Below, one piece after another: positions 14,839 to 23,303 of a stretch of 64,000 nucleotides of DNA. Under the pieces are notes generated by a model, which saw only the letters and a list, made by a program, of their open reading frames with translations, was not told the DNA's origin and ran no database searches. Source of the DNA: Abiotrophia sp938010525. Its GTDB lineage: Bacteria > Bacillota > Bacilli > Lactobacillales > Aerococcaceae. Location of the stretch: NCBI RefSeq assembly GCF_938010525.1, contig NZ_CALLVK010000004.1, positions 1-64,000 on the forward strand, written 5' to 3'. Each line of letters starts with the position of its first letter. Within the stretch, counting starts at the first letter, position 1. The position numbers and the translations under genes were made by a program.

Positions 14839-16324
14839 TATGGAATTTTTATTCGGTTTCTGGCAGTTTTTCTATGCCAACATCTTTACCAAGCCTGAAT
14901 ACTTTGTCGGGCTGATTGTCTTAGTTGGTTATTTACTCTTGGGCCGCAAATGGTATGATGCCCTTGCTGGTTTCATCAAAGCCGTGGTCGGTTATATGAT
15001 CTTGAACGTGGCAGCCGGCGGTTTGGTGTCTAACTTCCGTCCAATCTTGGTCGCTTTGGCTGACCGTTTCCAATTACAAGCAGCGGTTATCGACCCATAC
15101 TTCGGGCAAGCTGCAGCTGAAGCAGCTTTGAAAGAAGCAGGTCACGCCACTGGTTTGACCGTGCAAGTGCTCTTAGTGGCCTTCTTGGCTAACTTAGCCT
15201 TAGTTATTTTCCGTCGTTTTACCAAGGTGCGTACCGTCTTCATTACCGGTCACATCATGGTCCAACAATCTGCAACAGCTACCTGGCTCTTGGCCTTGGC
15301 TTTGGGCAATGACGTCAACCAATTACAATTCGTGCTTGTCTTAGGGATTGTGCTTGGGGTTTACTGGGCAGTGGCTTCTAACCTTACCGTGGAACCTACT
15401 CAAGAACTCACTGAAGGTGGCGGCTTCGCTATCGGTCACCAACAAATGTTTGGTATTTGGTTAACTGACAAGTTAGCACCAAAACTTTCTGGTAAGAATG
15501 ACCGTAAGATTGAAGATTTGGAATTGCCTGGTTTCTTGTCTATCTTCAAGGAATCCATCGTGGCAACTTCTATCTTGATGATTGTCTTCTTCGGTGCTAT
15601 CCTCTTAATCTTAGGTAAAGACTACTTAGTCAGCGTCAATGGTCAAGAAATTCTAAAGCTCAAGATGACGACTCTCAAGGAAACAGACGACTTCTTCTTC
15701 TACATCATGAAGGTTGCCTTGACCTTCACCGTTTACATCCAAGTATTGCAACTTGGGGTGCGGATGTTCGTTGCGGAATTGTCTGAAGCCTTCCAAGGGA
15801 TCTCTAATAAACTCTTGCCAGGTTCTATGCCAGCGGTTGACTGTGCGGCTGTCTACGGTTTTGGTTCACCAAACGCTGTGACTGTCGGCTTCCTCTTCGG
15901 GGTGTTGGGTCAATTAGTGGCTATCATCGGTTTAATTGTCTTCAAGAGCCCTGTCTTCATCATCACTGGGTTCGTGCCTGTCTTCTTCGACAACGCGACC
16001 TTCGCTGTCTATGCTAACCACAAGGGTGGCTTGCGTGCCGCTTCTATCTTAACCTTCGCGTCAGGGGTCATCCAAGTATTAGGTGGTGCCTTGGCAGCAG
16101 GTGCCTTCGGCTTAGCTAAATACGGCGGTTGGCACGGTAACTTCGACTGGGACACTGTCTGGGTTGGGTTCGGTTTCTTGATGCAAAACTTACACTATGT
16201 AGGTTTGGCTGTCGTATTAGTGATCCTCTTGGCAATTCCTCAATTGCAATACCTCAAGAACAAGGAACACTACTTCACAATTGCAGAAGATTACGAAGCC
16301 TATTTAGAAGCAAAAGAAGCTTAA
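14831..16324 (+). CDS. ulaA: PTS ascorbate-specific IIC permease
   Basis: A 497-residue integral membrane transporter of the EIIC-GAT/UlaA family with about 11-12 hydrophobic segments; it imports and phosphorylates L-ascorbate. The GTG at 14831 is 5 nt after GGGGG; an ATG three codons later (14840) is an alternative. It overlaps ulaC, so the IIA and IIC proteins are translationally coupled. Codon choice suggests strong expression. Confidence 0.93.
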   Translation: MNNMEFLFGFWQFFYANIFTKPEYFVGLIVLVGYLLLGRKWYDALAGFIKAVVGYMILNVAAGGLVSNFRPILVALADRFQLQAAVIDPYFGQAAAEAALKEAGHATGLTVQVLLVAFLANLALVIFRRFTKVRTVFITGHIMVQQSATATWLLALALGNDVNQLQFVLVLGIVLGVYWAVASNLTVEPTQELTEGGGFAIGHQQMFGIWLTDKLAPKLSGKNDRKIEDLELPGFLSIFKESIVATSILMIVFFGAILLILGKDYLVSVNGQEILKLKMTTLKETDDFFFYIMKVALTFTVYIQVLQLGVRMFVAELSEAFQGISNKLLPGSMPAVDCAAVYGFGSPNAVTVGFLFGVLGQLVAIIGLIVFKSPVFIITGFVPVFFDNATFAVYANHKGGLRAASILTFASGVIQVLGGALAAGAFGLAKYGGWHGNFDWDTVWVGFGFLMQNLHYVGLAVVLVILLAIPQLQYLKNKEHYFTIAEDYEAYLEAKEA

Positions 16325-16347
16325 TCGTAGTATAATAAAAAACGTGG

Positions 16348-16380
16348 ATGGCTTGACTGCGCTTACACCGGTCAAGCCAT
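16348..16380 (+). other. Intercistronic hairpin between ulaA and ulaB
   Basis: A perfect 10-bp stem (16348-16357 with 16371-16380) and 13-nt loop without a T run, so more likely an mRNA processing or stability element than a terminator. Confidence 0.65.
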
Positions 16381-16416
16381 ACCAATTTAAGTAAGAATGA
16401 AAAAGGAGCGAGTAAA

Positions 16417-16704
16417 ATGAAAGTATTAGCAGCATGTGGTTCAGGGATGGGTTCAAGCCAAATTATTAAAATGAAGATTACCAATGTCTTCCGCAAAATC
16501 GGAGTGCCTTTGGAAATCCACCACTGTGCAATCGCCGAAGCAAAATCCTTGGCTAAAGGCTATGATGTGGTGATCTGCTCCAAAGCCTTAATCGATGTCT
16601 TCGATGGCTTAGATTTACCAAACACTAAAGTCATTGGCTTACAAAACCTCTTATCTGAAAAAGAAATCACTGAGAAATTAGCTGAAAACGGCATTGGCGC
16701 CTAA
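16417..16704 (+). CDS. ulaB: PTS ascorbate-type IIB component
   Basis: A 95-residue EIIB with the phosphocysteine at Cys7 in the P-loop AACGSGMGSS. It accepts phosphate from UlaC and hands it to ascorbate in UlaA. It has its own ribosome site (AAAGGAG). Unlike the usual tight spacing, 92 nt with a hairpin separate it from ulaA. Confidence 0.94.
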   Translation: MKVLAACGSGMGSSQIIKMKITNVFRKIGVPLEIHHCAIAEAKSLAKGYDVVICSKALIDVFDGLDLPNTKVIGLQNLLSEKEITEKLAENGIGA

Positions 16705-16715
16705 GGAGGTTAAGC

Positions 16716-17354
16716 ATGGGAATTCCTAATTTACAAGTTGCCTTAGACCATTCTAATCGTCCTGATGCCGTAGCGGCTGCCGTATCAGTTGGCCATGAAG
16801 TCGACATTATCGAAGCAGGGACCGTGCTTTTACTGGAAGTAGGGGGCGAAGTGGTACAAACCCTGCGTAAGATCTTCCCAGACAAAATCATCGTAGCGGA
16901 CACCAAGTGTGCCGATGCGGGTGGGACTGTGGCTAAGAACGTGGCTAAGTACGGGGCTGACTGGATGACCTGTATCTGTAGCGCCACTATTCCAACCATG
17001 AAGGCCGCAGCCAAAGAAGTTAAGGAAATCCAAGTCGAACTTTACGGTGACTGGACTTATGAACATGCTCAACAATGGTTAGACGCTGGTATCAGCCAAG
17101 CCATCTACCACCAAAGTCGTGACGCCCTCCTAGCAGGTGAAACCTGGGGTGAGCGCGACCTGAACAAGGTTAAGAAATTAATCGAAATGGGCTTCCGTGT
17201 CTCTGTAACAGGTGGGCTCAACGTGGACACCTTGGAACTCTTCCGTGGTGTCGATGTCTACACCTTCATTGCCGGTCGTGGCATTACGGAAGCAGCAGAC
17301 CCTGCTGCCGCAGCCCGCGAGTTCAAGGACAAGATCCGCGAGATCTGGGGTTAG
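16716..17354 (+). CDS. ulaD: 3-keto-L-gulonate-6-phosphate decarboxylase
   Basis: A 212-residue TIM-barrel enzyme of the orotidine-phosphate decarboxylase suprafamily; it makes L-xylulose-5-phosphate and CO2. Signature blocks: LQVALDHSN at the start, EAGTVLL near 33, DTKCADAG near 62 (Mg and substrate Asp/Lys) and the phosphate-binding end AGRGIT near 190. It sits 11 nt after ulaB with AAGGAGG. Confidence 0.94.
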   Translation: MGIPNLQVALDHSNRPDAVAAAVSVGHEVDIIEAGTVLLLEVGGEVVQTLRKIFPDKIIVADTKCADAGGTVAKNVAKYGADWMTCICSATIPTMKAAAKEVKEIQVELYGDWTYEHAQQWLDAGISQAIYHQSRDALLAGETWGERDLNKVKKLIEMGFRVSVTGGLNVDTLELFRGVDVYTFIAGRGITEAADPAAAAREFKDKIREIWG

Positions 17355-17357
17355 GCT

Positions 17358-18209
17358 ATGACAACATTTGGTATTTATGAGAAGGCCCTACCTAAGGGCA
17401 TTTCCTGGCAGGAGCGGCTAGAGTTAGCGGCCTCCTTGGGCTTCGACTTCGTTGAAATGTCCATTGACGAGACCGACGAGCGTCTGGCCCGCCTGCAATG
17501 GACCGATCAAGAGATTGAAGCCGTCAACCAAGCCCAACGCTCAACAGGTATCCGCATCTATTCCATCTGCTTATCCGGTCATCGCCGCTATCCATTTGGG
17601 TCGGCTGATCCCGCTAAGCGCCAAAAGGCCTTGGAAATGATGCAGGAATGTGTCGACTTAGCGGTTAAGTTAGGCGTCCGCAACATCCAATTGGCCGGCT
17701 ATGATGTCTACTATGAAGACAAGACCGTGCTGTCGCGTGAGCTCTTTATTCAGAACCTGGACAAGGCGGTGAAGATGGCAGCTGCCAAACAAGTCATGCT
17801 GTCCATCGAGATTATGGATGATCCCTTCATCAACTCCCTGTCTAAATTCATGGAAATCAAGCAACAAATCAAGTCACCATGGTTACAAGCCTATCCTGAC
17901 TTGGGTAACTTGTCAGCTTGGCCAGAAAACAATCCGGGTTACGAACTAGAGAAGGGGATTGACCACATTGTGGCCGTCCATGTCAAGGACACCAAGAATG
18001 TGACCCCAGACTTCCCAGGCCAATTCAAGTGTGTGCCATGGGGTGAGGGTGATGTCGACTTCTTAGGCTGCCTTAAGACCCTTAAACGCTTAGGATATGA
18101 AGGCACCTTCCTCTTCGAAATGTGGAGTGAGACCGACGACCAGCCTGCTGAACGTATCAAGGAAGCACAAGCCTTCCTAAAACCAATCTTTGAGGAGGCA
18201 GGATACTAA
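17358..18209 (+). CDS. ulaE: L-ribulose-5-phosphate 3-epimerase (UlaE)
   Basis: A 283-residue AP-endonuclease-2-like TIM barrel converting L-xylulose-5-phosphate to L-ribulose-5-phosphate. Blocks: WQERLELAASLGFDFVEMSIDE, SICLSGHRRYPFGS, and metal-site regions SIEIMDDPF and HVKDTK. It begins 3 nt after ulaD, and its last base overlaps the ulaF start. Confidence 0.94.
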   Translation: MTTFGIYEKALPKGISWQERLELAASLGFDFVEMSIDETDERLARLQWTDQEIEAVNQAQRSTGIRIYSICLSGHRRYPFGSADPAKRQKALEMMQECVDLAVKLGVRNIQLAGYDVYYEDKTVLSRELFIQNLDKAVKMAAAKQVMLSIEIMDDPFINSLSKFMEIKQQIKSPWLQAYPDLGNLSAWPENNPGYELEKGIDHIVAVHVKDTKNVTPDFPGQFKCVPWGEGDVDFLGCLKTLKRLGYEGTFLFEMWSETDDQPAERIKEAQAFLKPIFEEAGY

Positions 18210-18922
18210 TGAATCGTGAAGAAATCATTGCCAAAATGAAAGAACGCGTCTTCAATGCCAACTTGCAATTGCCTGAATGGGGTTTGGTTCAATTAACTTG
18301 GGGTAATGCCTCGGAAGTTAATCGCGACTTAGGCGTTATTGTCATCAAACCAAGTGGTGTTGACTACAAGCAGATGACACCTGACCAAATGGTGGTGACC
18401 GACTTAGACGGCAAGCCACTGGAGGACGATAGCTATCGTCCATCGTCTGACCTGCCAACCCATGTGGTGCTTTATAAGGCCTTTCCTGGCGTTAATGCCG
18501 TGGTGCACACTCACAGTAAGTATGCGGTTTGTTGGGCACAAGCTGGGCGTGATTTGCCTTGCTACGGGACGACACATGCGGATACCTTCTATGGGCCAGT
18601 GCCATTAACTCGGCATTTGACTGAGACAGAAGTGGCGGAAGCCTACGAAGTCAATACTGGGGTGGTCATCGCGGACACCTTCAAGGAACGCAACTTGGAT
18701 CCATTGGCAGTACCAGGCGTCTTGGTTCAAGGACATGGACCTTTCACTTGGGGGCCAAGTATTCAAAAGGCCATCGAGAACAGCTTGGTATTGGATGAGG
18801 TCTGCCATATGGCCCTGGAAACAGAAGCCATTAACCCAGATATTCAACCTCTACCACAATATGTGCTGGATAAACACTATTTCCGTAAACACGGGGCCAA
18901 CGCCTACTACGGACAAAAATAA
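18209..18922 (+). CDS. ulaF: L-ribulose-5-phosphate 4-epimerase
   Basis: A 237-residue class II aldolase-fold enzyme making D-xylulose-5-phosphate, which enters the phosphoketolase or pentose phosphate route. The zinc site HTHSKYA near residue 95 and a downstream His (QGHGPF) are present, and the phosphate site NASE/SSDLPTH is intact. The sequence also fits araD; the operon context decides for ulaF. Last gene of the ula operon. Confidence 0.93.
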   Translation: MNREEIIAKMKERVFNANLQLPEWGLVQLTWGNASEVNRDLGVIVIKPSGVDYKQMTPDQMVVTDLDGKPLEDDSYRPSSDLPTHVVLYKAFPGVNAVVHTHSKYAVCWAQAGRDLPCYGTTHADTFYGPVPLTRHLTETEVAEAYEVNTGVVIADTFKERNLDPLAVPGVLVQGHGPFTWGPSIQKAIENSLVLDEVCHMALETEAINPDIQPLPQYVLDKHYFRKHGANAYYGQK

Positions 18923-18929
18923 GCTAAAC

Positions 18930-18958
18930 AAGGCTAGGACAAGGGTCCTAGCCTTTTT
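18930..18958 (+). terminator. Terminator of the ula operon
   Basis: A perfect 10-bp stem (18930-18939 with 18946-18955) and T5. Confidence 0.92.
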
Positions 18959-18972
18959 GTATGGATCCAATC

Positions 18973-19001
18973 TTGTATTATGATTCTCAATAAGATATAA
19001 T
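18973..19001 (+). promoter_or_regulatory. Promoter of the first Ser-linker paralogue
   Basis: TTGTAT (18973-18978), a 17-bp spacer, then TATAAT (18996-19001). Confidence 0.75.
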
Positions 19002-19032
19002 TAAATTATCAACATGTAAAGGTGGTCATTGA

Positions 19033-19692
19033 ATGAAAAAACTACTCCTATCTGCAGCTTTTGCCTTAAGTTTAGTTGGCGCCCTAGCTCCAACCGTCTT
19101 GGTAGCAGCAGAAAGTTCATCAAGTTCCTCCAGCGCTTCTAGCGAAGCCGCTTCTTCTAGTTCAGCAGAATCTTCAAGCAAGAAAAAATCTCATTCAGAA
19201 GCAGACAAGGCTAACTGGGGTAAACGCAGCACACCGGTACCTTTAGGCCAAGAGAAGGAAGTTAAATATAACGACTATATTGGAGGTAAAAAGGTTGATG
19301 TAACGGCTAAGCTTACCGTCTTAGAAGTTCTCAAGGGCAAAGAAGCTGAAGCTAAACTAATAGAGTTTGAAAGCTTTAACAAAGAAGCTATCAAAAAGTT
19401 GGATAGTAATTATGAGTTAAACTTGATTAAACTCAAATTTGTTTATGAAAAGGGCGACGAAGATGAGCCTTTAAAAACGCCTTACCGACCAAAAGTATTT
19501 GATGCCAAAGGTAAAGAAGTTAAGGTGGATTTCTATGCGGATGTGCCAAACGAGAAGAGGTTCTCCGATATTGAACTCTATCCAGGTAGTGACCATGAAG
19601 GGTATGTGGTAGTAGCTGTTCCTAAAGGTGGCGACTATTCAATTTCCTATGACTTTGGCAAGCCTGTTTTCTTCAGCACAACTAAGGAATAG
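19033..19692 (+). CDS. Secreted Ser-linker protein, DUF4352/Ig-like (paralogue 1)
   Basis: A 219-residue protein. The signal peptide (1-27, cleavage near VAA-ES, no cysteine) is followed by a Ser/Ala/Glu linker to about residue 50, then a basic KKK stretch. A beta domain follows, beginning VPLGQEKEVKYNDY and holding LTVLEVLKGKEA. This layout resembles the DUF4352 (telomeric-repeat-factor-like Ig fold) domains of Firmicute lipoproteins, but the family match is by eye. The function is unknown. A close paralogue follows in tandem. Confidence 0.7.
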   Translation: MKKLLLSAAFALSLVGALAPTVLVAAESSSSSSSASSEAASSSSAESSSKKKSHSEADKANWGKRSTPVPLGQEKEVKYNDYIGGKKVDVTAKLTVLEVLKGKEAEAKLIEFESFNKEAIKKLDSNYELNLIKLKFVYEKGDEDEPLKTPYRPKVFDAKGKEVKVDFYADVPNEKRFSDIELYPGSDHEGYVVVAVPKGGDYSISYDFGKPVFFSTTKE

Positions 19693-19700
19693 AAGCATGC

Positions 19701-19738
19701 AAGTCCGGCTAGGGCCAGGAGCCTGAGCCGGGCTTTAT
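19701..19738 (+). terminator. Weak terminator between the paralogues
   Basis: A 10-bp stem (19701-19710 with 19726-19735, one wobble) with TTT only. Confidence 0.55.
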
Positions 19739-19758
19739 GATTGACAGTCAAGGCTTTA

Positions 19759-19787
19759 TTGTCAGGCAATTGGCAATAAACTATAAT
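19759..19787 (+). promoter_or_regulatory. Promoter of the second Ser-linker paralogue
   Basis: TTGTCA (19759-19764), a 17-bp spacer, then TATAAT (19782-19787); a close consensus match. Confidence 0.8.
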
Positions 19788-19818
19788 CTATTTATTAAGA
19801 TGTAAAGGCGGTTATGGA

Positions 19819-20481
19819 ATGAAAAAAAGACTCCTATCAGCAGTTTTAGTCCTAAGCCTAGTAGGTGCTGTGGCCCCAACCTTCTCGGCGGTAGCAGAAA
19901 GCTCTTCAAGTTCTTCTAGCACTTCTAGCGAGGCTGCTTCCTCTAGCTCAACAGAATCTTCCAGTAAGAAGAAAGCTCATTCAGAAGCCGATAAAGACAA
20001 GTGCGGCAAGCCTGATAGTCCCGTTCCTTTGGGACAAGAAAAGGAAATTACCTATAAGGAATATTTTGGCGATCAAAAGGTGATGACCACCATTAAGCTT
20101 TCAGTTCTAGAAGTTCTTAAGGGCAAGGAAGCTCAAGATAAATTACTAGAATTTAGTGATTCAAATCAAGGTGACATTGACAAGTTGGATAGTAAGTATG
20201 AATATCATCTAATTAAGGTCAAGTTAGCCTATGAAAAAGGCGACGAAGATTATCCTTTAGACACTATTGAAATATTTCCAAGAGTTTTGGATCTTAAGGG
20301 TAAGCAAATTGAGCAAGAGGTCTTTCCAAGCATTCCAAAAGAGCGCATGTTTTTAGATTATAGTCTCTTCCCTGGTGCTGAACATGAAGGCTATATCGCG
20401 ATTATGGTTCCCAAAGACGGTGATTATAGGGTCTCCTTCAATCTTAACGACCCTGTTTTCTTCAGCACAACTAAGGAATAA
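19819..20481 (+). CDS. Secreted Ser-linker protein, DUF4352/Ig-like (paralogue 2)
   Basis: A 220-residue protein with the same layout as its upstream neighbour: signal peptide without lipobox, Ser-rich linker, KKK, then a beta domain starting VPLGQEKEITYKEY. The two are alike along the whole length, with the same last residues (PVFFSTTKE), showing a tandem duplication. Differences concentrate in the second half of the domain. Each copy has its own promoter and terminator, so they can be regulated separately. Function unknown. Confidence 0.7.
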   Translation: MKKRLLSAVLVLSLVGAVAPTFSAVAESSSSSSSTSSEAASSSSTESSSKKKAHSEADKDKCGKPDSPVPLGQEKEITYKEYFGDQKVMTTIKLSVLEVLKGKEAQDKLLEFSDSNQGDIDKLDSKYEYHLIKVKLAYEKGDEDYPLDTIEIFPRVLDLKGKQIEQEVFPSIPKERMFLDYSLFPGAEHEGYIAIMVPKDGDYRVSFNLNDPVFFSTTKE

Positions 20482-20489
20482 GATGATTC

Positions 20490-20522
20490 AGTCCGGATGG
20501 GGCCAAGCCTCGTCCGGGCTCT
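20490..20522 (+). terminator. Hairpin terminator after paralogue 2
   Basis: An 8-bp outer stem (20490-20497 with 20513-20520, one wobble) with an internal GC-rich part and a poor T run. Confidence 0.5.
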
Positions 20523-20550
20523 TCTTATGCCAAAATTCCAGGGAAAGACC

Positions 20551-20579
20551 TTGCCAAAAACCACCTTCTGTGGTAAGAT
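20551..20579 (+). promoter_or_regulatory. tRNA-Arg promoter
   Basis: TTGCCA (20551-20556), a 17-bp spacer, then TAAGAT (20574-20579), ending 11 bp before the tRNA. Confidence 0.7.
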
Positions 20580-20590
20580 AATCAAGTACT

Positions 20591-20662
20591 GTCGCCGTAG
20601 TGTAAAGGATATCACACAAGATTCCGGTTCTTGTAATGGGGGTTCGATTCCCTCCGGCGATG
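20591..20662 (+). tRNA. tRNA-Arg (anticodon CCG)
   Basis: A cloverleaf can be drawn by eye. The acceptor stem is GTCGCCG with CGGCGAT (G-T, then six pairs). The anticodon stem is CAAGA with TCTTG enclosing the loop TTCCGGT, so the anticodon is CCG. The T loop TTCGATT is closed by GGGGG with CCCTC. The 3' CCA is not encoded. It is a single tRNA gene with its own promoter and terminator. Confidence 0.9.
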
Positions 20663-20668
20663 TATGGA

Positions 20669-20696
20669 AAGCCCCTCTCTAGGAGGGGCTTTTTTG
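20669..20696 (+). terminator. Terminator of the tRNA gene
   Basis: A 9-bp stem (20669-20677 with 20683-20691) and T6. Confidence 0.92.
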
Positions 20697-20804
20697 ATGC
20701 TGATTGAAGCCTCAGGAGGGCCAGGTTGCTCCCAATCCTTTTCCATACACTTTCACCTATATTTGTGGTAGACTAGCATCATAGAATGTGAGGAGGCGAC
20801 TGCC

Positions 20805-21248
20805 ATGACAGATTGTATTTTTTGCAAGATAATTGAAGGCCAGATTCCCAGTGCCAAGGTCTATGAAGATGAGGATGTCTACGCCTTTTTAGATATTACT
20901 CAGGTGACACCGGGCCATACCCTGGTCATTCCTAAGACCCATGTGGCTAATATTTTTGAATATGATGAGGACTTGGCGACTAAGGTCATGACCAAGTTGC
21001 CTAAGATTAGCCGGGCAGTCCGCCGTGCCTTTCCTGATATGTTGGGGCTTAATATCCTCAATAACAATGGTCAGGCAGCCGGCCAGACGGTTTTCCACTC
21101 CCATATTCACTTAATTCCCCGCTATCAAGGGGACAGCGATGGCTTTGGTTGGTCCTTCGCCGACAACAGCAAGTCTTACACATCAGAAGAATTTAGCGCT
21201 CGGGCGGCTGCTATTGCCAGCGCCTTAGCACAAGAGGAGGAAGCATAA
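20805..21248 (+). CDS. HIT-family protein
   Basis: A 147-residue histidine-triad nucleotide hydrolase or transferase. The N-terminal zinc-type CIFCKIIEG block and the triad H-x-H-x-H-x-x (His98, His100 and His102 in FHSHIHLIPR) are present. Members hydrolyse AMP-linked or dinucleoside polyphosphate substrates; the substrate here is unknown. The ribosome site is GAGGAGG. The stop overlaps the next gene's ATG (TAATG). A HIT protein upstream of PrsA is common in Lactobacillales. Confidence 0.9.
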   Translation: MTDCIFCKIIEGQIPSAKVYEDEDVYAFLDITQVTPGHTLVIPKTHVANIFEYDEDLATKVMTKLPKISRAVRRAFPDMLGLNILNNNGQAAGQTVFHSHIHLIPRYQGDSDGFGWSFADNSKSYTSEEFSARAAAIASALAQEEEA

Positions 21249-21598
21249 TGGGTAAATTTACACGCGGGTTCGTCTTAGGCGCTTTGGCGGCTGGAGCTTG
21301 GACACTACTTAATGTCAAACAAGATGGGGCGACTACTCGCCGCCAGCTTAAGTCTTATGTCAATGATTTCTGTCAGGATAGCCAACAACTGGGGCAAGAT
21401 ACTTGCCGTATTCGCCGGGCCTTACACGAGGTAACTGACAAGGGCTTGCCGCTCTTACAGTCAACGGTAGGGGAAGTACAGACGCTCTTACGTCGTTTTC
21501 AGGAATCCAATGGCCCCCGCATCCGTCGCACCCAGGAAAAAGTTGAAAAACTCAACTCAGATTTAGAAGAAGCCCAGGAAAATGTGAATAAATCGTAA
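21248..21598 (+). CDS. Small membrane-anchored coiled-coil protein (YtxH-like)
   Basis: A 116-residue protein. It has one N-terminal hydrophobic segment (about 7-24, GFVLGALAAGAWTLL) followed by a charged, heptad-like helix to the end. This matches the YtxH-like proteins found between hit and prsA in related bacteria. It is coupled to the HIT gene by a 1-nt overlap. Function unknown. Confidence 0.7.
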   Translation: MGKFTRGFVLGALAAGAWTLLNVKQDGATTRRQLKSYVNDFCQDSQQLGQDTCRIRRALHEVTDKGLPLLQSTVGEVQTLLRRFQESNGPRIRRTQEKVEKLNSDLEEAQENVNKS

Positions 21599-21645
21599 TC
21601 TTTTCGTGGATTTTCGACTTCTTCATACTCATTTCACAGCAAATG

Positions 21646-21654
21646 TGTTATAGT
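21646..21654 (+). promoter_or_regulatory. prsA promoter (extended -10)
   Basis: TGTTATAGT, an extended -10 element without a good -35. Confidence 0.5.
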
Positions 21655-21698
21655 AGTACAGTAATCAAAAAATTAATGTTATATAAGGGATTGATTGA

Positions 21699-22673
21699 AT
21701 GAAAAGAACAACACTTAACCGTATGATGGCTTTTGCCTCTGTCTTAGTTTTATCAGGCGCTCTTGCCAATACTGCAAGCGTGGCTTACGCGCAAGACAAC
21801 GTTGCCACTGTGGGTGACCAAACCATCACCAAGGAAGACCTCTACAACCAAATGAAAAAAGACGCTGGTTTAGTAACCTTGCGTTCTATGATCTTGCAAA
21901 AGGTATTGGAAATGAACGCGTCCAACGCTGCAGACATCAAGAAGCAAGCTGAAGAAGAAGTCGCTAAGCAAATCGAAAAAGTAGGTGGCGAAGAGAAGTT
22001 CCAAGAACTCTTAACCTACCAAAAATTAGGTTCAGTTGAAGACTTCAAGAACCAAATCTACATCCGTAACCTCTTCAACGAAGTAGTTTCTAAGCAAATC
22101 GACCAATCCGATGCAGCCATCGAAGACTACTACAACAACACTTACCAACCTAAGATGGAAGCTCAACACATCTTGGTTGACACTGAAGAAGAAGCAAAAG
22201 ACATCATCTCTAAATTAGATGCTGGCGAAAGCTTCGACGAATTAGCTAAGACCTACTCTAAAGACGGGTCTGCCCAACAAGGGGGGCTCTTATCACCTTT
22301 TACTTCAGGTCAAATGGTCAAGGAATTTGAAGATGGGGTTAAGGGTCAAGCGAATGGCGAGTACACCAAGACACCTGTTAAAAGTAAGTTCGGTTACCAC
22401 ATCATCAAGACCATCAACAATGGTGAGAAGAAGCCATTGGCAGATATCAAAGACGATGTCAAAAAAGAATACTTAGACAGCAAGATTAAAGACCAAAAAT
22501 TCTCTTACAAAATTATTGGTAAATTAATCGAAGCGGCTAAGGTTCAAATTGACGATGCTGACTTGAAGGATGCAGTCAAAGAGTTAGTAGACTTAGCTAA
22601 CAAACCAGATGATGTATCATCAAGCAGTTCAGAAGCTTCAAGCGAATCTTCCAGCGAGTCTTCAAGCAACTAA
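21699..22673 (+). CDS. prsA: Extracellular foldase PrsA (parvulin-type PPIase)
   Basis: A 324-residue protein that folds secreted proteins at the membrane-wall interface. The N-terminal SurA-like part is about 35-140. The central parvulin domain is about 145-245 (AQHILVDTEEEAKDII, SKDGSAQQGG, GYHIIK). The C-terminal helix part ends in a Ser/Glu-rich tail. The signal peptide has cleavage near AYA-QD and no cysteine, although PrsA is a lipoprotein in nearly all Firmicutes. The start is set by AAGGGA 8-9 nt upstream. It follows the HIT and YtxH-like genes. Confidence 0.93.
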   Translation: MKRTTLNRMMAFASVLVLSGALANTASVAYAQDNVATVGDQTITKEDLYNQMKKDAGLVTLRSMILQKVLEMNASNAADIKKQAEEEVAKQIEKVGGEEKFQELLTYQKLGSVEDFKNQIYIRNLFNEVVSKQIDQSDAAIEDYYNNTYQPKMEAQHILVDTEEEAKDIISKLDAGESFDELAKTYSKDGSAQQGGLLSPFTSGQMVKEFEDGVKGQANGEYTKTPVKSKFGYHIIKTINNGEKKPLADIKDDVKKEYLDSKIKDQKFSYKIIGKLIEAAKVQIDDADLKDAVKELVDLANKPDDVSSSSSEASSESSSESSSN

Positions 22674-22690
22674 TTGGCTTTAATTGACTT

Positions 22691-22722
22691 TTGCGCCTTA
22701 GGCTGACTAGGGCGCAATTTTT
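22691..22722 (+). terminator. Terminator of prsA
   Basis: An 11-bp stem (22691-22701 with 22707-22717, one wobble) and T5. Confidence 0.88.
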
Positions 22723-22756
22723 CTATTTTAATCTTGGCTCAGAAAGGAGGGTGCCC

Positions 22757-23302
22757 ATGCAGCGCCACGGCCATCGAATGTTGGTTTATCTCTCGCTTCT
22801 GGTCGCCCAAGGGGTGGTCATTAGCATATTTGAACGTATGTTGCCGTCGCCTTTTGTCTTTGCGCCGGGGGCCAAACTAGGTTTGGCCAATATTGTCACG
22901 CTCCTGGCTCTTTTCACCTTGACGCCACGCCAGAGTTTTCAGGTGGTTAGCCTGCGTTTACTGGTCACCCTCCTAGTAGGGGGAACCTTCTCCATGTTCT
23001 TCTATTCCTTGGCGGGGTCCTACCTATCCTTCGGGGCCATGCTCTTGGTCAAGCAGCTGGGGCCTAAGCGGGTTTCGGTCATTGGACTCTCCATACTGGG
23101 AGGCATGCTCTTCAATGTGGGCCAGTTGTCAGTAGCCGCCTGGTTCGCCCGCTCTTGGACCCTCTTCAACTATCTGCCCTGGCTCAGTCTAGGGGGCTGT
23201 CTGGCCGGGCTAGCTGTCGGGGTCTTGGGCTACTATCTCTTGGAAAACAACCACACCTTACAATACTACCAGCAGGTCAGCCAGAAGGAGACCTGGTTTT
23301 AG
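22757..23302 (+). CDS. Gx transporter family membrane protein
   Basis: A 181-residue integral membrane protein with five or six hydrophobic segments. The family block GAKLGLANIVTLLALF (near residue 40) identifies the group once called heptaprenyl diphosphate synthase component I and now Gx transporter, which belongs to the ECF S-component-like superfamily. The substrate is unknown; in other genomes it sits by a NusG-II protein, absent here. I chose the ATG at 22757, preceded by AAAGGAGGG, over an upstream start that would lie in the prsA terminator. Confidence 0.82.
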   Translation: MQRHGHRMLVYLSLLVAQGVVISIFERMLPSPFVFAPGAKLGLANIVTLLALFTLTPRQSFQVVSLRLLVTLLVGGTFSMFFYSLAGSYLSFGAMLLVKQLGPKRVSVIGLSILGGMLFNVGQLSVAAWFARSWTLFNYLPWLSLGGCLAGLAVGVLGYYLLENNHTLQYYQQVSQKETWF

Positions 23303-23303
23303 C

